Shown here: positions 1 through 8,756 of the stretch, one piece after another | How positions within the stretch are numbered: the stretch's first letter is position 1 | How the letters are laid out: every line of letters starts with the position of its first letter | Assembly (NCBI RefSeq): GCF_002872335.1 | Contig: NZ_NJAG01000044.1 | Coordinates: forward strand, 106,244-170,243 | DNA length: 64,000 bases | Reading direction: 5' to 3' | Source of the DNA: Siphonobacter sp. BAB-5405 | GTDB taxonomy: Bacteria > Bacteroidota > Bacteroidia > Cytophagales > Spirosomataceae | Position numbers and translations under genes: made by a program | The notes under the pieces: model-generated | The model's database searches: none | The model's input: the letters and a program-made list of their open reading frames with translations, nothing else | Told to the model about the DNA's origin: nothing

Positions 1-836
1 TCGACGTCTACTTCCGTATGACGGACCGTATCACGGACGGTTTCTACGTGTTCATCCACTTCTTTGCCTAAGGTAACTTCTTCCACGACCCGGGCTTCTT
101 TCGAAACAACGGGTACTTCGGCGTGTTCAACCACATCGATCTGGCCTTCCTGGAACGTTGCAAAATCCGCATCAGTAGCCGGACGGTCCACGGGGGTACG
201 GTTTACTACCACGCGTTCCTGACGCAGACGGACGTTTTCTTCAACCGGTCGCTCCACGATACGGCTGCGGAGGCGGGCTCCACCCGTTTCAATGCTACGT
301 TTGCCTACCTGCAGATTCTCTTCAATGACCTTGGCAGAAGCGGCCTGGTTGTCGGCAGTAAATTCATCCCTCACAATGTCAGCGTTTGAATGAGGCTGTA
401 AGGGATCAACCGTTAATGAATCTTCCGTAGGTTGATAGTCAGCCGGGTAGGGCGTTGAACCGGTAGCCGTAGTGGCTACGTAGCCATATTCGTTGGCTTT
501 TTCGTCGATATCCACGGCTCCGTGTTCATCCAGAATATCCGAAGCCAGACGAGCCTGTACATCCGATGCATTGTGTACCGTGACAATCGAACCCCGACGG
601 GCTACGTGTGAATATTTGTCGGCATCATCGGTATCGCTACCAAAAAGCGATTTGAAGAAATTACCGATGCCTGTGTCATTATCGCTTTCGTGTGCGGTAG
701 TCGTAGCGTCTACGCTACCCGTAGCTGAAGCGGAGATATCTACGTTTTCTTCTGAAAATCCGCGTTGGATGAGTTGAGCAGCAGCCGTTTGTGCTTGCAG
801 GGCCGTATCAAACAGGCCAATAACAGTCTTTGACAT
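1..836 (-). CDS. YflT/DUF2382 (YsnF/AvaK-type) stress protein, partial
   Basis: The frame opens with ATG at 836 and runs off the left edge with about 278 codons visible. The N-terminus (MSKTVIGLFDTALQAQ) resembles the heat-induced stress domain of YflT-like proteins. An acidic linker follows, and from about residue 190 there are charged, Val/Glu/Arg-rich repeats (E-R-P-V-E-E-N-V-R-L-R pattern) typical of DUF2382, the YsnF/AvaK PRC-barrel-associated domain. The protein looks soluble: no signal peptide or membrane segment is seen. It lies 50 nt downstream of a second, shorter DUF2382 gene on the same strand, so the two are probably co-transcribed. The family is linked to general and desiccation stress, but its molecular function is unknown. 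The C-terminus is outside the window. Confidence 0.8.
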   Translation of the reverse strand, partial: MSKTVIGLFDTALQAQTAAAQLIQRGFSEENVDISASATGSVDATTTAHESDNDTGIGNFFKSLFGSDTDDADKYSHVARRGSIVTVHNASDVQARLASDILDEHGAVDIDEKANEYGYVATTATGSTPYPADYQPTEDSLTVDPLQPHSNADIVRDEFTADNQAASAKVIEENLQVGKRSIETGGARLRSRIVERPVEENVRLRQERVVVNRTPVDRPATDADFATFQEGQIDVVEHAEVPVVSKEARVVEEVTLGKEVDEHVETVRDTVRHTEVDV

Positions 837-886
837 GATTCTTACATTTGGGTTGTGATGGAATTTTTTTACGATGAATACGAAAT

Positions 887-1327
887 CTATGCTTCCGGAC
901 CAGTACTACGCGTAATTACAATTTCTTCCTGCCGCAGCACGACGGGCTGGTGAGTAGTAGTCTGTACTTCTTCTTTGGTGATACGAACTTCTTCCACCAG
1001 TACCAGGCGTTTAACAAGGATTTCCTTCACGACCGGCACGATCATGGTTTCACCTTCGTACCGTACCGCTGGAGGCGTATCAATGTATTGGTTGATGGGT
1101 ACGCGTTCTACCTTTACCTGTTGCTGCGTAAGGGGAAGTTCCACAAGTTCTTCGCGTTCGTGCACACGTTTACTTACGGTTACTCGACCCGTTTCTTCCA
1201 GCTGCGTATCAACCTTCAGCTGTTCTTCGATTACCGGCAAAACCACGGGACGCGGGCCGGATTCATTCGTTACGGAAGGATTAGTGTTCGTATTCATCAG
1301 GTCTATCAGGGGTAAAATTCGTTCCAT
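887..1327 (-). CDS. DUF2382 (YsnF/AvaK-type) protein
   Basis: A 146-residue soluble protein built almost wholly of one DUF2382 unit. It shows alternating acidic, basic and aliphatic residues (for example LPVIEEQLKVDTQLEETG and VPINQYIDTPPAVRYEGE) as expected for the extended beta strands of this family. A second in-frame ATG at 1297 (MNTNTNP) could be the true start. It precedes the longer YflT/DUF2382 gene by 50 nt on the same strand and is probably the first gene of a two-gene stress operon. No catalytic motif is visible. The role in stress is inferred from the family only. Confidence 0.75.
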   Translation of the reverse strand: MERILPLIDLMNTNTNPSVTNESGPRPVVLPVIEEQLKVDTQLEETGRVTVSKRVHEREELVELPLTQQQVKVERVPINQYIDTPPAVRYEGETMIVPVVKEILVKRLVLVEEVRITKEEVQTTTHQPVVLRQEEIVITRSTGPEA

Positions 1328-1779
1328 TAGCCTTCGTAGGAGACTATACGTTCAATTTTAAGAAATTAACACCCCAAATGTTACCGTCTTAGGGAGCGGG
1401 CTTCACAGCCCGAAAGAAATTTCGGTAAAACATTTAGTATCAGCCATGTTTCGCTAGTGTCAGACCAAACGTTTCGAACGTTGGTACTTTTTACTCAGGA
1501 TACTGGGACGCGGGGGTGAGGCACTGATCAACCCTGTAGCCCGCCTAGAGGAAACCTTTCTACACATTCTCATTTATGAGGCTTTGAAAGGGTCACTGAT
1601 GGTCTGAAATGCCTATTGAATGCGGCTGGCTACACTTTTTAGCATACTCATTTACAGTGACTTGGGCAGTAAACGTAAAGTAGGATTTTATGCTTAGTGT
1701 ACTTCTTCTAAATGCATAAATCACACTACACAATTACCAACGGTCTATAGCGTATAGCCATTCCAATAATTTTAAACGT
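1328..1779. other. Intergenic region between divergent genes (no gene seen)
   Basis: About 450 nt separate the DUF2382 operon (-) from the glycosyltransferase (+). No convincing coding frame was seen. A short hairpin-like GCGGGCT/AGCCCG pairing occurs near 1397-1412. The region presumably holds both promoters, but no clear TAnnTTTG box was identified. Confidence 0.5.
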
Positions 1780-2976
1780 ATGAAACTTCAAGAAAAAGAA
1801 GTTGCTTCCACTGCCTCTTCGACGACCACCTGGACCGAACCTATTGGTACGACCGTTACTCCACCGACCTCTGTCAATCCAAAAAATTTAGTGTGCTTCT
1901 CCCATTTGCGTTGGAATTTCGTTTACCAGCGACCCCAACATTTACTAAGCCGTGCCAGTAAGGAATGGCAGGTGTGGTTTCTGGAAGAACCCGTATTTAA
2001 AGAGGGTCCCATTCGGCTGGAAAAACACGAAATACAATCCCAGCTCTGTGTACTCGTACCCTGTATGCCGCACGGCTTAAAGCCAGAGGAAGTAATCGCT
2101 CAGCAAAAACGATTGATTGACGAATTCATCGCCAGCGAAGGTATCTCTTCTTACGTAGCCTGGTACTACACACCCATGGCTCTTGCTTTCAGTCCCGAAG
2201 TTGCACCGGAACTTACGGTTTACGATTGCATGGATGAGTTAAGTGCCTTTCTGGGGGCTCCCCGCCAACTGATTGATCTGGAACAACGGTTGATTGAGCA
2301 GGCGGACGTGGTATTTACGGGCGGCCATAGTTTGTACGAGGCTAAACGCGATAAGCACGCACATACCTACGCGTTCCCCAGCAGTATTGATTTTCTCCAC
2401 TTCAGTCAGTCTCGTAAACCACAACCCGATCCGGACGATCAGCGGCAATTTGCCCACCCCCGTATCGGTTTTTGTGGCGTGATTGACGAACGATTCGATA
2501 TTGAATTAGTTAGAGAACTGGCTCAGCGTCGCCCCGACTGGCAATTCATTTTCCTGGGACCCGTCGTGAAAATCAATCCGGCGAGTTTGCCGAAGGCTCC
2601 CAATGTCCATTATTTGGGTATGAAGTCGTATCAGGAAATTCCCCGGTACTTTGCTCACTGGGATGCGGCTATTTTGCCCTTCGCGATTTGCCCGGCCACG
2701 CGATACATCAGTCCCACCAAAACGCCGGAGTATCTGGCATCGGGCTTACCCGTTGTTTCCACGCCGATTCACGACGTAATCCGAAACTACGGAAGCCGCA
2801 ACTGGGTACACATTGCCGATACTGCCGAACGCTTTGAAGCGGCCCTGGAGCAGGCTCTGACCGACAAAGGCATGACGCATCGGAAAGAAGTAGATACCTT
2901 TTTGAATGAAAATTCCTGGGATCGGGTTTGGAACGAAATGGCAGGTTTGATGAAGCTTCACGCTCAACCTGCCTAA
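1780..2976 (+). CDS. GT-B glycosyltransferase (GT1/GT4-like)
   Basis: A 398-residue protein without signal peptide. After a Thr/Ser/Pro-rich head of about 30 residues comes CFSHLRWNFVYQRPQHLL, an N-terminal signature of a Bacteroidota family of GT-B glycosyltransferases. The C-terminal half carries SPTKTPEYLASGLPVVSTP (about residues 309-327), the acidic donor-sugar-binding motif of GT4-like enzymes. It would move a sugar from a nucleotide donor to a cell-surface glycan or lipid at the cytoplasmic face of the membrane; the substrate cannot be told from the sequence. It stands alone, with a strong terminator 85 nt downstream, and its neighbours do not include other polysaccharide genes. Confidence 0.8.
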   Translation: MKLQEKEVASTASSTTTWTEPIGTTVTPPTSVNPKNLVCFSHLRWNFVYQRPQHLLSRASKEWQVWFLEEPVFKEGPIRLEKHEIQSQLCVLVPCMPHGLKPEEVIAQQKRLIDEFIASEGISSYVAWYYTPMALAFSPEVAPELTVYDCMDELSAFLGAPRQLIDLEQRLIEQADVVFTGGHSLYEAKRDKHAHTYAFPSSIDFLHFSQSRKPQPDPDDQRQFAHPRIGFCGVIDERFDIELVRELAQRRPDWQFIFLGPVVKINPASLPKAPNVHYLGMKSYQEIPRYFAHWDAAILPFAICPATRYISPTKTPEYLASGLPVVSTPIHDVIRNYGSRNWVHIADTAERFEAALEQALTDKGMTHRKEVDTFLNENSWDRVWNEMAGLMKLHAQPA

Positions 2977-3061
2977 GACAAACGTTTCACCCCTGTTCAT
3001 GAAACTTTGGCGACGGGCTATGGAGTAGCTCTTGCCAGGTATAAGGTCACGTGATCGTACT

Positions 3062-3094
3062 AACCCCACGCTGAATGTTCAGCGTGGGGTTTTA
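3062..3094 (+). terminator. Rho-independent terminator after the glycosyltransferase
   Basis: Stem AACCCCACGCTGA / TCAGCGTGGGGTT with a short ATGT loop, followed by a T-rich tract. It lies 85 nt after the glycosyltransferase stop codon and before the SDR operon. Confidence 0.85.
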
Positions 3095-3238
3095 TTTGTA
3101 AAGGCCTGATCGTTAGATACCAGAGACAATGAGATTACAGCAAATGCAATTTTGTATTTAAAATTTTCAGGGCATCGTAGGGGGAAGTCTGGACTGAACT
3201 GTCCTAGTAACGTTCAATCGAGACCATCCATAAAAGCC

Positions 3239-4027
3239 ATGAAAAAGTATGTATTGATTACCGGAGCGAGTTTAGGATTAGGGAAGGCCCTGGCCCTGGA
3301 GTTAGCCAGCCAGGGCCGGGACCTAATCCTGGTCGCCCTTCCCCAGGAAGGACTTCCTCTGTTCGCCCAAATGCTTTCCGAAACGTATAGTGTAACCGTA
3401 CGAACCTACGAAACTAATCTAATGCAGGCGGAGAACATTCGCCAGCTTATTCGCTGGCTGGAAGCTTCCGGATTTCAGGTCGATTTCCTCATTAACAACG
3501 CGGGTATTGGTGGCTCGAAAGCGTTCGATACGGCTGAGTCAGAGCAGATCGAAAATATCATTCAGTTGAACGTAACGGGAACGGCACTCCTGACCCGATT
3601 ACTATTACCCTTTCTGCTGAAATTTCCCAAGTCCTATATTCTCAATGTTTCCAGTCTGGCCGCATTTACCCCCATTCCCTACAAAACCGTATATCCGGCA
3701 TCCAAGGCATTTATATATTCGTTTTCCCTTAGTTTACGGGCGGAGCTGAGTGCGAAAGGCGTGCAGGTCAGCGTATTGCATCCGGGACCGATGCCCACCT
3801 CAGCGGAAAACCTGAATCGTTTACAAAAACATGGTTGGCTGGGCCAACTGAGTTGCTTATCCGTCGAAGAGGTCGCCCAGATTGCTTTAAAACAGGTTCG
3901 CCGAGGCCAATCGATTATCATTCCGGGTACATTGAATAAAGTAGGGTACTGGGCCGCCCGCTGGATTCCCTGGTCCTGGCGAGAACCCCTTCTGGTATCC
4001 ATGCTTCGTAAAGAAATCTCCGCATGA
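3239..4027 (+). CDS. SDR-family short-chain dehydrogenase/reductase
   Basis: A 262-residue classical SDR. The Rossmann motif TGASLGLG (residues 8-15), the NNAG motif (about 85-88), a catalytic Ser (NVSSLA, about 137) and the Y-x-x-x-K pair (YPASK, Tyr about 151) are all intact, so it should be an active NAD(P)H oxidoreductase. An upstream in-frame extension to 3152 has no family similarity, so the ATG at 3239 was chosen, directly before MKKYVLITGAS. The 3' end overlaps the next gene by 4 nt (ATGA), implying translational coupling with the epimerase. The substrate is unknown; the subfamily resembles DltE-like reductases often found near lipid-modifying enzymes. Confidence 0.85.
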   Translation: MKKYVLITGASLGLGKALALELASQGRDLILVALPQEGLPLFAQMLSETYSVTVRTYETNLMQAENIRQLIRWLEASGFQVDFLINNAGIGGSKAFDTAESEQIENIIQLNVTGTALLTRLLLPFLLKFPKSYILNVSSLAAFTPIPYKTVYPASKAFIYSFSLSLRAELSAKGVQVSVLHPGPMPTSAENLNRLQKHGWLGQLSCLSVEEVAQIALKQVRRGQSIIIPGTLNKVGYWAARWIPWSWREPLLVSMLRKEISA

Positions 4028-5013
4028 AAATTTTACTCACGGGTGCTACGGGACTGCTGGGCAGTCATATTGCCGGGGCTTTGTTACGGCAGGGATACGC
4101 CGTAAAGGCTATGTACCGTTCCCTGCCCCAAGCGATCAGTCAGTTACCCTGGTACACTCAGGTAGAATGGGTGCAGGGACAGATGACTTCGTTGCCAGAT
4201 CTGGAAAAAGCAGCCTACGATTGTCAGGGAATCGTTCACGCCGCTGCTCGCACGGAGCCGTATCCGTCGAACGTTGAGGCTTATTTTGACGCCAATGTTT
4301 TAGCTACACGGCAGATTCTGGAAGTAGCCCGTCGCCTGTCCATGCAACGACTGGTGTATGTAAGTACAGCGGCTATTTATCAGCCAGGAACGTATGAGAA
4401 TCCAGCTACGGAAGAAAGTCCCTTCGCTTTTGACTTGATGCAGTCGGGCTACATTGCCAGCAAGTATCAGGCTCAGCAGGAAGTGCTCGAAGCGGTTGCG
4501 GAAGGAGTTCCTATCGTCATCGTGAATCCCACCTTTTTGCTGGGACCCTACGATTTCAAACCCAGCTCGGGAGCATTGATCAGTTATGTATTAAACAATC
4601 GACGCGTCTTTTTTCCGGGCAGTGGGGGTAAGAATTTTATCGACGTACGGGACGCGGCGGAGGCTACCGTACAAGCTCTTCAAAAGGGTCGAATTGGGGA
4701 AAGTTATTTACTGGCTGCTACTAACGTACCGTACGAAGTATTTTTTGAAACCGTAGCGAGTCTACTTCCCGAAAAACGCTCCCTGATTCCCATTCCCCGC
4801 CAACTCATGCGATCGGCGGGGCGACTAGGGACCTTTGCTGAACGGTTGTTTGGGCATCCGCTGCGACTTAATTACATCAATACCGTACTCGTTACCCAGG
4901 ACAATTACTACAGTGGTCAGCGAGCCCGGCAGGAACTGGGACTGATGAGTACTCCCTTTCAGGATTCCGTTCGTGATACGATCGATTGGTTTCAACGCGG
5001 AATCCTTCGTTAA
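4024..5013 (+). CDS. NAD-dependent epimerase/dehydratase (extended SDR)
   Basis: A 329-residue extended SDR. It starts with the nucleotide-binding motif TGATGLLGSHIA (from residue 7) and has the catalytic Y-x-x-x-K as SGYIASKYQ (Tyr about 144, Lys about 148), preceded by VYVSTAAIY with the active-site Ser/Thr. It fits the 3-beta-hydroxysteroid-dehydrogenase/dihydroflavonol-reductase-like branch better than the sugar epimerases. Its start overlaps the SDR stop codon, so the two reductases are co-translated and may act in sequence on the same lipid or isoprenoid substrate. That is inference; no substrate-specific motif is seen. Confidence 0.82.
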   Translation: MKILLTGATGLLGSHIAGALLRQGYAVKAMYRSLPQAISQLPWYTQVEWVQGQMTSLPDLEKAAYDCQGIVHAAARTEPYPSNVEAYFDANVLATRQILEVARRLSMQRLVYVSTAAIYQPGTYENPATEESPFAFDLMQSGYIASKYQAQQEVLEAVAEGVPIVIVNPTFLLGPYDFKPSSGALISYVLNNRRVFFPGSGGKNFIDVRDAAEATVQALQKGRIGESYLLAATNVPYEVFFETVASLLPEKRSLIPIPRQLMRSAGRLGTFAERLFGHPLRLNYINTVLVTQDNYYSGQRARQELGLMSTPFQDSVRDTIDWFQRGILR

Positions 5014-5040
5014 CGCCTTTCAATCGTAAATCCATAAGCC

Positions 5041-5583
5041 ATGAAAACATTCGTTTCTTTTCTCCTCGTACTCGGTTTGATTCTTCACAGTTTCGCTCAG
5101 GCCACGACGATCGTTCCCGCCAAAGCGACTTTCTCAGCGAAAACGGCATCGCGGCAATTGTTCTATTTGCAACGCAGTAAAGATGCCAATACGGTAGTCT
5201 ACGAAGCCAACGAATCGGCGGACCGAAAGTTGAACCCGAGTAAGCCCGTCGAAGTATACTGGATTCGCTACGCCGAGCAGGGCCAACGGGAAGATCTCTC
5301 CCGCATCCAATGGCAACTGGCCTACGGCTATACACACCAGCCGATTGCCGGTGAATCCTACGAGGTACGATTGAATGCTTTTCCCGAACGGGTCCTGAAG
5401 GTCCAATACCATCAGGGGAAAGCCGTGGCTATGACAACGATTAGTGGGCAGCGGGCCTGTCTGCAAAAAGTCTTCGTACAACTGGATCCCAAAGCCCGGT
5501 TGGTACCTAAAGTCAAGTACGTAGAAATGTTCGGCGTGGACCCGGAAAGTGGGCGAGCCGTTTATGAACGCATCATTCCCTAA
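5041..5583 (+). CDS. DUF4833 domain-containing exported protein
   Basis: A 180-residue protein with a typical signal peptide (MKTFVSFLLVLGLILHSFAQA), so periplasmic or surface located. The mature part matches the DUF4833 pattern: LFYLQRSKDANTVVYEAN near the start, VEVYWIRYAEQG in the middle, and C-terminal repeats of KVKYVEMFGVDP. The function of DUF4833 is unknown. It follows the epimerase by 27 nt and is likely the last intact gene of that operon. The following 200 nt seem to contain a remnant of another lipid gene. Confidence 0.75.
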   Translation: MKTFVSFLLVLGLILHSFAQATTIVPAKATFSAKTASRQLFYLQRSKDANTVVYEANESADRKLNPSKPVEVYWIRYAEQGQREDLSRIQWQLAYGYTHQPIAGESYEVRLNAFPERVLKVQYHQGKAVAMTTISGQRACLQKVFVQLDPKARLVPKVKYVEMFGVDPESGRAVYERIIP

Positions 5584-5613
5584 AATCCCGTAAGTTTTCC
5601 GTTTCAGCCCTGA

Positions 5614-5814
5614 ATCCTCAAACCATACGCAGCTATAGGCGGCACTGGCTGCCCATTTCAGTACGGTCACGAATGGGTCGATCTCTGGAAGGATGTCCGA
5701 CGTAGCAAGAGTATCCGGCAGGCGTTTGCCATCCTTTTTGGCCCTCTTGAGCTGCTGACCGGAAGTAACGTATGGAAAGCAACGTTACTTCCGGTTGCAA
5801 ATGCGTAGACCGAC
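5614..5814 (+). pseudogene. Probable 3' remnant of a sterol desaturase family gene
   Basis: A frame with no start codon, open from 5614 to a TAG at 5812-5814, encodes HEWVDLWKDVRRSKSIRQ followed by AFAILFGPLE. This resembles the C-terminal tail of fatty acid hydroxylase/sterol desaturase family proteins (DLWRDVR...LFGPPGW). Only about 50 family-like codons remain, and the histidine-box membrane part is absent. The last 30 nt overlap the 3' end of the convergent STN-repeat gene. It lies just after the SDR-epimerase-DUF4833 operon, where a lipid-modifying desaturase would fit. Recognition is from memory of the family and is tentative. Confidence 0.4.
5758..5795. terminator. Strong hairpin at the 3' end of the STN-repeat gene
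   Basis: Perfect 14-bp arms ACCGGAAGTAACGT / ACGTTACTTCCGGT around a 10-nt loop. The right arm overlaps the stop region of the minus-strand gene at 5785. No T-tract follows on either strand, so it may act as an RNA 3'-stabilising hairpin rather than a classical terminator. Confidence 0.5.
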
Positions 5815-7683
5815 GTGGAATCCTACCCATCCCTGTACGGAGAAATCCGGGAAAAGGGTATACGCCGAAAACGCGGGTAGGCTATACGTGGGCCGGATTT
5901 CATGCCGACTGTCCGCATCAAACGAAGACAGGTTGAACGTTGGTCCTACGGCCAAGGCCAGCCCGCGGCTGATTTTCTTTTCGACAGCCAGCTCAAATCG
6001 GCCCAGGAAGCGGCCTTCTTCAAAGTTTTGCCACTGGGCGGGCAGGCGGAAGTTCGTGGTATAATCAACGTTGAGCATCCAACCCTTTTTCAAATCAACG
6101 GCTGTTCCGAAGCCGTAACCAAAGCTCCAGGCGGGTCGCGGTTCCGCATCGAGATTGGAACCTATGGTTAGGATATTGTAGAAGCCCCGATGGCCCGTTT
6201 TAAACGTCAGATTGGCCCGACTGGCTTCATTGATGGAAATTTCCAGTCGCCGATACCCATTGCGGTGCACGTAGCTGAAGAGGCCATACGGGGCCTTTTC
6301 GGCGTATCCGGCCATATTCAGCAAGCCAATCTGATGGCCACCGGTGATATGTCGGCTGTAATTCAACGCACTACTGAGTTGCCATCCGTTCAGGTCGCTG
6401 GTCGCAATATTCAGAACACCCGCCAATTGGACACCCGTTGCCGGACCTATCCGAATGTTACCCACCCCCGCGACCTGCGTACCCAGACTTTCGCCCCCAA
6501 TCAGGTTTGCTACGCCACTGAGTTGTACGCCGTGATGCAGGCTACCGATCAGTAAGTTTCCAACTCCGGCTAGTTGTACGCCTGAGAGATCGCCCCCTAT
6601 GATGTTTCCGATTCCCGCACCCTGGAAACCCCGCATATCGCGGCGGATGATGTTGCCCATACCGGCTAGTTGCGTACCTTCCACCCGTTCGCCTACCAGG
6701 TTCGCCATACCTGCTACCTGTACCCCGTGAACATTGCCACGTACTACGTTGCCCAAACCCCCAATTTCTACTTCATTCACGCCCAGCGAATAACCCAGCA
6801 GCACGTTGTACGACAAATCATTGATGGCCCGGGCACTCAGCGTTGCGTTGCTTCCCACAAAAGGAAGTACCGAAACCTGAGTCTGACGGTACAGCGTGTC
6901 GCCGGATAGGTTACTGTCATGAATAGCCGATTTCGTGGACATCAGCCAGTCGGTAAATCTGTTTTTACTGCGTTTCCAAAGCGAAATGCGGGATCTTGGT
7001 ACGGAATCCGGTGAACTAAGCCGTATAATCTGTGGCGTAGCAACAGTTCGCCGGGTACTGGTGTCGGTTGACTGTCGGATGGGTAAAGGCGGCAGCGTAC
7101 GGGTGATGACGAACGGAGCGAGGCGTATATTCAAGGTATGACTTTGCCGGGAACGTACCCGGACGGTTTCCCCCACGTATTCTTGTTTCCGGATTTCGAG
7201 TAAAAGCTGCGGAAGACTAGTGGGTAGCTTGATCCGGTAAAAGCCGTAGGCGTCGGTGAGAGTAGCGGTGAAGGTAGTTTTTTCGTAGACGGAAACCTGA
7301 GTAATTTTGTGGCCCGTGTGTTCGTCGGTGATGTATCCTTCGAGGTAAAAATGTTTGGGCGTTTCCTCGGTATCCGGTTCTGGACTGGTCCGTAGGACGA
7401 TGTGATTACCCCGGGAATGGTACTGAAGGGTGCCTTTGAACAGCTGATTAAGAGCTTCGCGTACACTGACGTTCGTAGCCCGCAGCGTCACCAATCGGTT
7501 TTCGGAGATAAGGGCAGAGTGATACGAAAAGTTGAAATTTCCCCGCTGACTAAGCACCTGGAGCACCCGGGGGAGGCGTTCGTTGTGAACATCCAGGGAA
7601 ACGAGCCGCTCCAGCGGGGGTACTTCCCCACGGGCCGGGGTACAGGCCCAGGCCACCAACAGGATGAAAAACAGGCGAATCAT
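5785..7683 (-). CDS. STN/carboxypeptidase-regulatory-like protein with surface repeats and a barrel
   Basis: A 632-residue outer-membrane protein; the ATG at 7683 was chosen because it gives a signal peptide (MIRLFFILLVAWACTPARGE) and clears the upstream FecR gene by 40 nt. Domains: STN (secretin/TonB short N-terminal) about 28-95; a carboxypeptidase regulatory-like Ig fold about 113-190; a linker about 190-300; nine tandem 16-residue repeats of pattern G-x-Q-hydrophobic-A-G-x-x-N about 304-448, similar to LA_2272-type surface repeats; and a C-terminal beta-barrel-like segment about 465-632. There is no TonB plug. It is the third gene of an ECF sigma-FecR operon, where a TonB receptor would be expected, so the STN domain may contact FecR in the periplasm. 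The ligand is unknown. Confidence 0.8.
   Translation of the reverse strand: MIRLFFILLVAWACTPARGEVPPLERLVSLDVHNERLPRVLQVLSQRGNFNFSYHSALISENRLVTLRATNVSVREALNQLFKGTLQYHSRGNHIVLRTSPEPDTEETPKHFYLEGYITDEHTGHKITQVSVYEKTTFTATLTDAYGFYRIKLPTSLPQLLLEIRKQEYVGETVRVRSRQSHTLNIRLAPFVITRTLPPLPIRQSTDTSTRRTVATPQIIRLSSPDSVPRSRISLWKRSKNRFTDWLMSTKSAIHDSNLSGDTLYRQTQVSVLPFVGSNATLSARAINDLSYNVLLGYSLGVNEVEIGGLGNVVRGNVHGVQVAGMANLVGERVEGTQLAGMGNIIRRDMRGFQGAGIGNIIGGDLSGVQLAGVGNLLIGSLHHGVQLSGVANLIGGESLGTQVAGVGNIRIGPATGVQLAGVLNIATSDLNGWQLSSALNYSRHITGGHQIGLLNMAGYAEKAPYGLFSYVHRNGYRRLEISINEASRANLTFKTGHRGFYNILTIGSNLDAEPRPAWSFGYGFGTAVDLKKGWMLNVDYTTNFRLPAQWQNFEEGRFLGRFELAVEKKISRGLALAVGPTFNLSSFDADSRHEIRPTYSLPAFSAYTLFPDFSVQGWVGFHVGLRICNRK
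6340..6774 (-). repeat. Nine tandem 48-bp coding repeats (16-residue units)
   Basis: Inside the STN-repeat gene, units such as GVQVAGMANLVGERVE, GTQLAGMGNIIRRDMR, GVQLSGVANLIGGESL and GTQVAGVGNIRIGPAT follow each other with a 16-residue period, with one 17-residue unit. Invariant Gly, Gln and Asn positions suggest a beta-solenoid or hairpin array. Confidence 0.8.
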
Positions 7684-7723
7684 TTTCAGAAGATTGAAGG
7701 AAGGTAGGCGAAGGCAGGGCTGC

Positions 7724-8728
7724 TTAAGGCGAGCAACCCGTACCTTCAAAAATGAACTCCGTACCCTGGCGACGAATGGTCAGTCCGTGCGAGTCGGCGA
7801 TGGCCTGAAGAAGATTTTCCAAAGTATCTTTGGTACGATCAAACGCGATTGTGGTGGGGCAGTTTCGAAGGGATTCGTTCCCAAGCTGCACCTCGGCCTG
7901 ATACACCTCGTTGATTATCTGTATCACTTCACGGAGTGTCGCGTTATCGAAAACCGCTTTACCCGTTTGATAGGTAAACACATTCGGGTCGAGGCGTTCA
8001 GTTTTTTGCATCGTAGCCGCCTGGGCATCAAACGTGGCCTGTTGATCTTTCATAAGCGTCACTTCCGCATTGCGGGCTTTGAATACAACCTTCCCCGTTC
8101 GCACGGCTACCCGTACATTCGGATCATAGGCCCGAACGCTAAACGAGGTACCTACCACCTGCACGGTCGTCTGACTGGCCTGAATACGGAACGGTTTCTC
8201 TTTATTGGGCGTAATATCGAAAAAGGCTTCTCCCGTCAATACCACCGAGCGGGAATCGTCGGCAAAGGTTTCGGGGTACTCGAGCTTACTGTTACGATTC
8301 AGCCATACTTTGCTGCCATCCGGCAATTCATGTACCGTAGAATGATCCGTAGCCGTAAAAGCCAGTTGGGGTACGGAAGCATTTCGCTGGAGCGTCCAGA
8401 ATAACCAGCCCAGGCCCACCAGCAGTACCACGGCCGCCGCAATGGAAGTACGCCAGGAGGTGAAGCGACGTATGGGGGTATCGGCTACCGGGGCGGGTTC
8501 CTGAATTCGGTTTCGTAATTTTTCCCAGGCCGCATCCGCATCGACGGGCGGGCGGGTTTGGAGGGTTCGGCTCGTTTCCCAGATTTTTTCGAAACGCTGC
8601 ATTTCCCGTTCGGCATCCGGTTCATTGAGCCATTGCCGAACCCGCTGGGTCTCTTCCTCATTGGTTTCGCCCGCCAGGTATTTGCCAATGAGCCCATCCT
8701 CAATGGGTTCGTGAGAATCGCTATCCAT
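7724..8728 (-). CDS. FecR-family anti-sigma factor with DUF4974
   Basis: A 334-residue inner-membrane anti-sigma regulator. The N-terminal cytoplasmic part (about 1-90) should bind the ECF sigma factor; it contains YLAGETNEEETQRVRQWL, typical of the FecR N-terminus. One membrane segment lies at about 94-113 (IAAAVVLLVGLGWLFW). The periplasmic FecR domain (about 125-220, with HELPDGSKVWLNRNSKLEYP) is followed by DUF4974 (about 260-325). It sits 28 nt downstream of the sigma gene and 40 nt upstream of the STN-repeat gene, all on one strand. Role known for the family: it holds the sigma factor inactive until an outer-membrane partner signals. Confidence 0.9.
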   Translation of the reverse strand: MDSDSHEPIEDGLIGKYLAGETNEEETQRVRQWLNEPDAEREMQRFEKIWETSRTLQTRPPVDADAAWEKLRNRIQEPAPVADTPIRRFTSWRTSIAAAVVLLVGLGWLFWTLQRNASVPQLAFTATDHSTVHELPDGSKVWLNRNSKLEYPETFADDSRSVVLTGEAFFDITPNKEKPFRIQASQTTVQVVGTSFSVRAYDPNVRVAVRTGKVVFKARNAEVTLMKDQQATFDAQAATMQKTERLDPNVFTYQTGKAVFDNATLREVIQIINEVYQAEVQLGNESLRNCPTTIAFDRTKDTLENLLQAIADSHGLTIRRQGTEFIFEGTGCSP

Positions 8729-8756
8729 GGCTTAAGCCCGTGTTTTAGAGTACAAG

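Noticed and set aside
950..1361. Long plus-strand frames opposite the DUF2382 gene
   Set aside because: They mirror the repetitive coding sequence of the minus-strand DUF2382 gene and have unlikely amino-acid composition.
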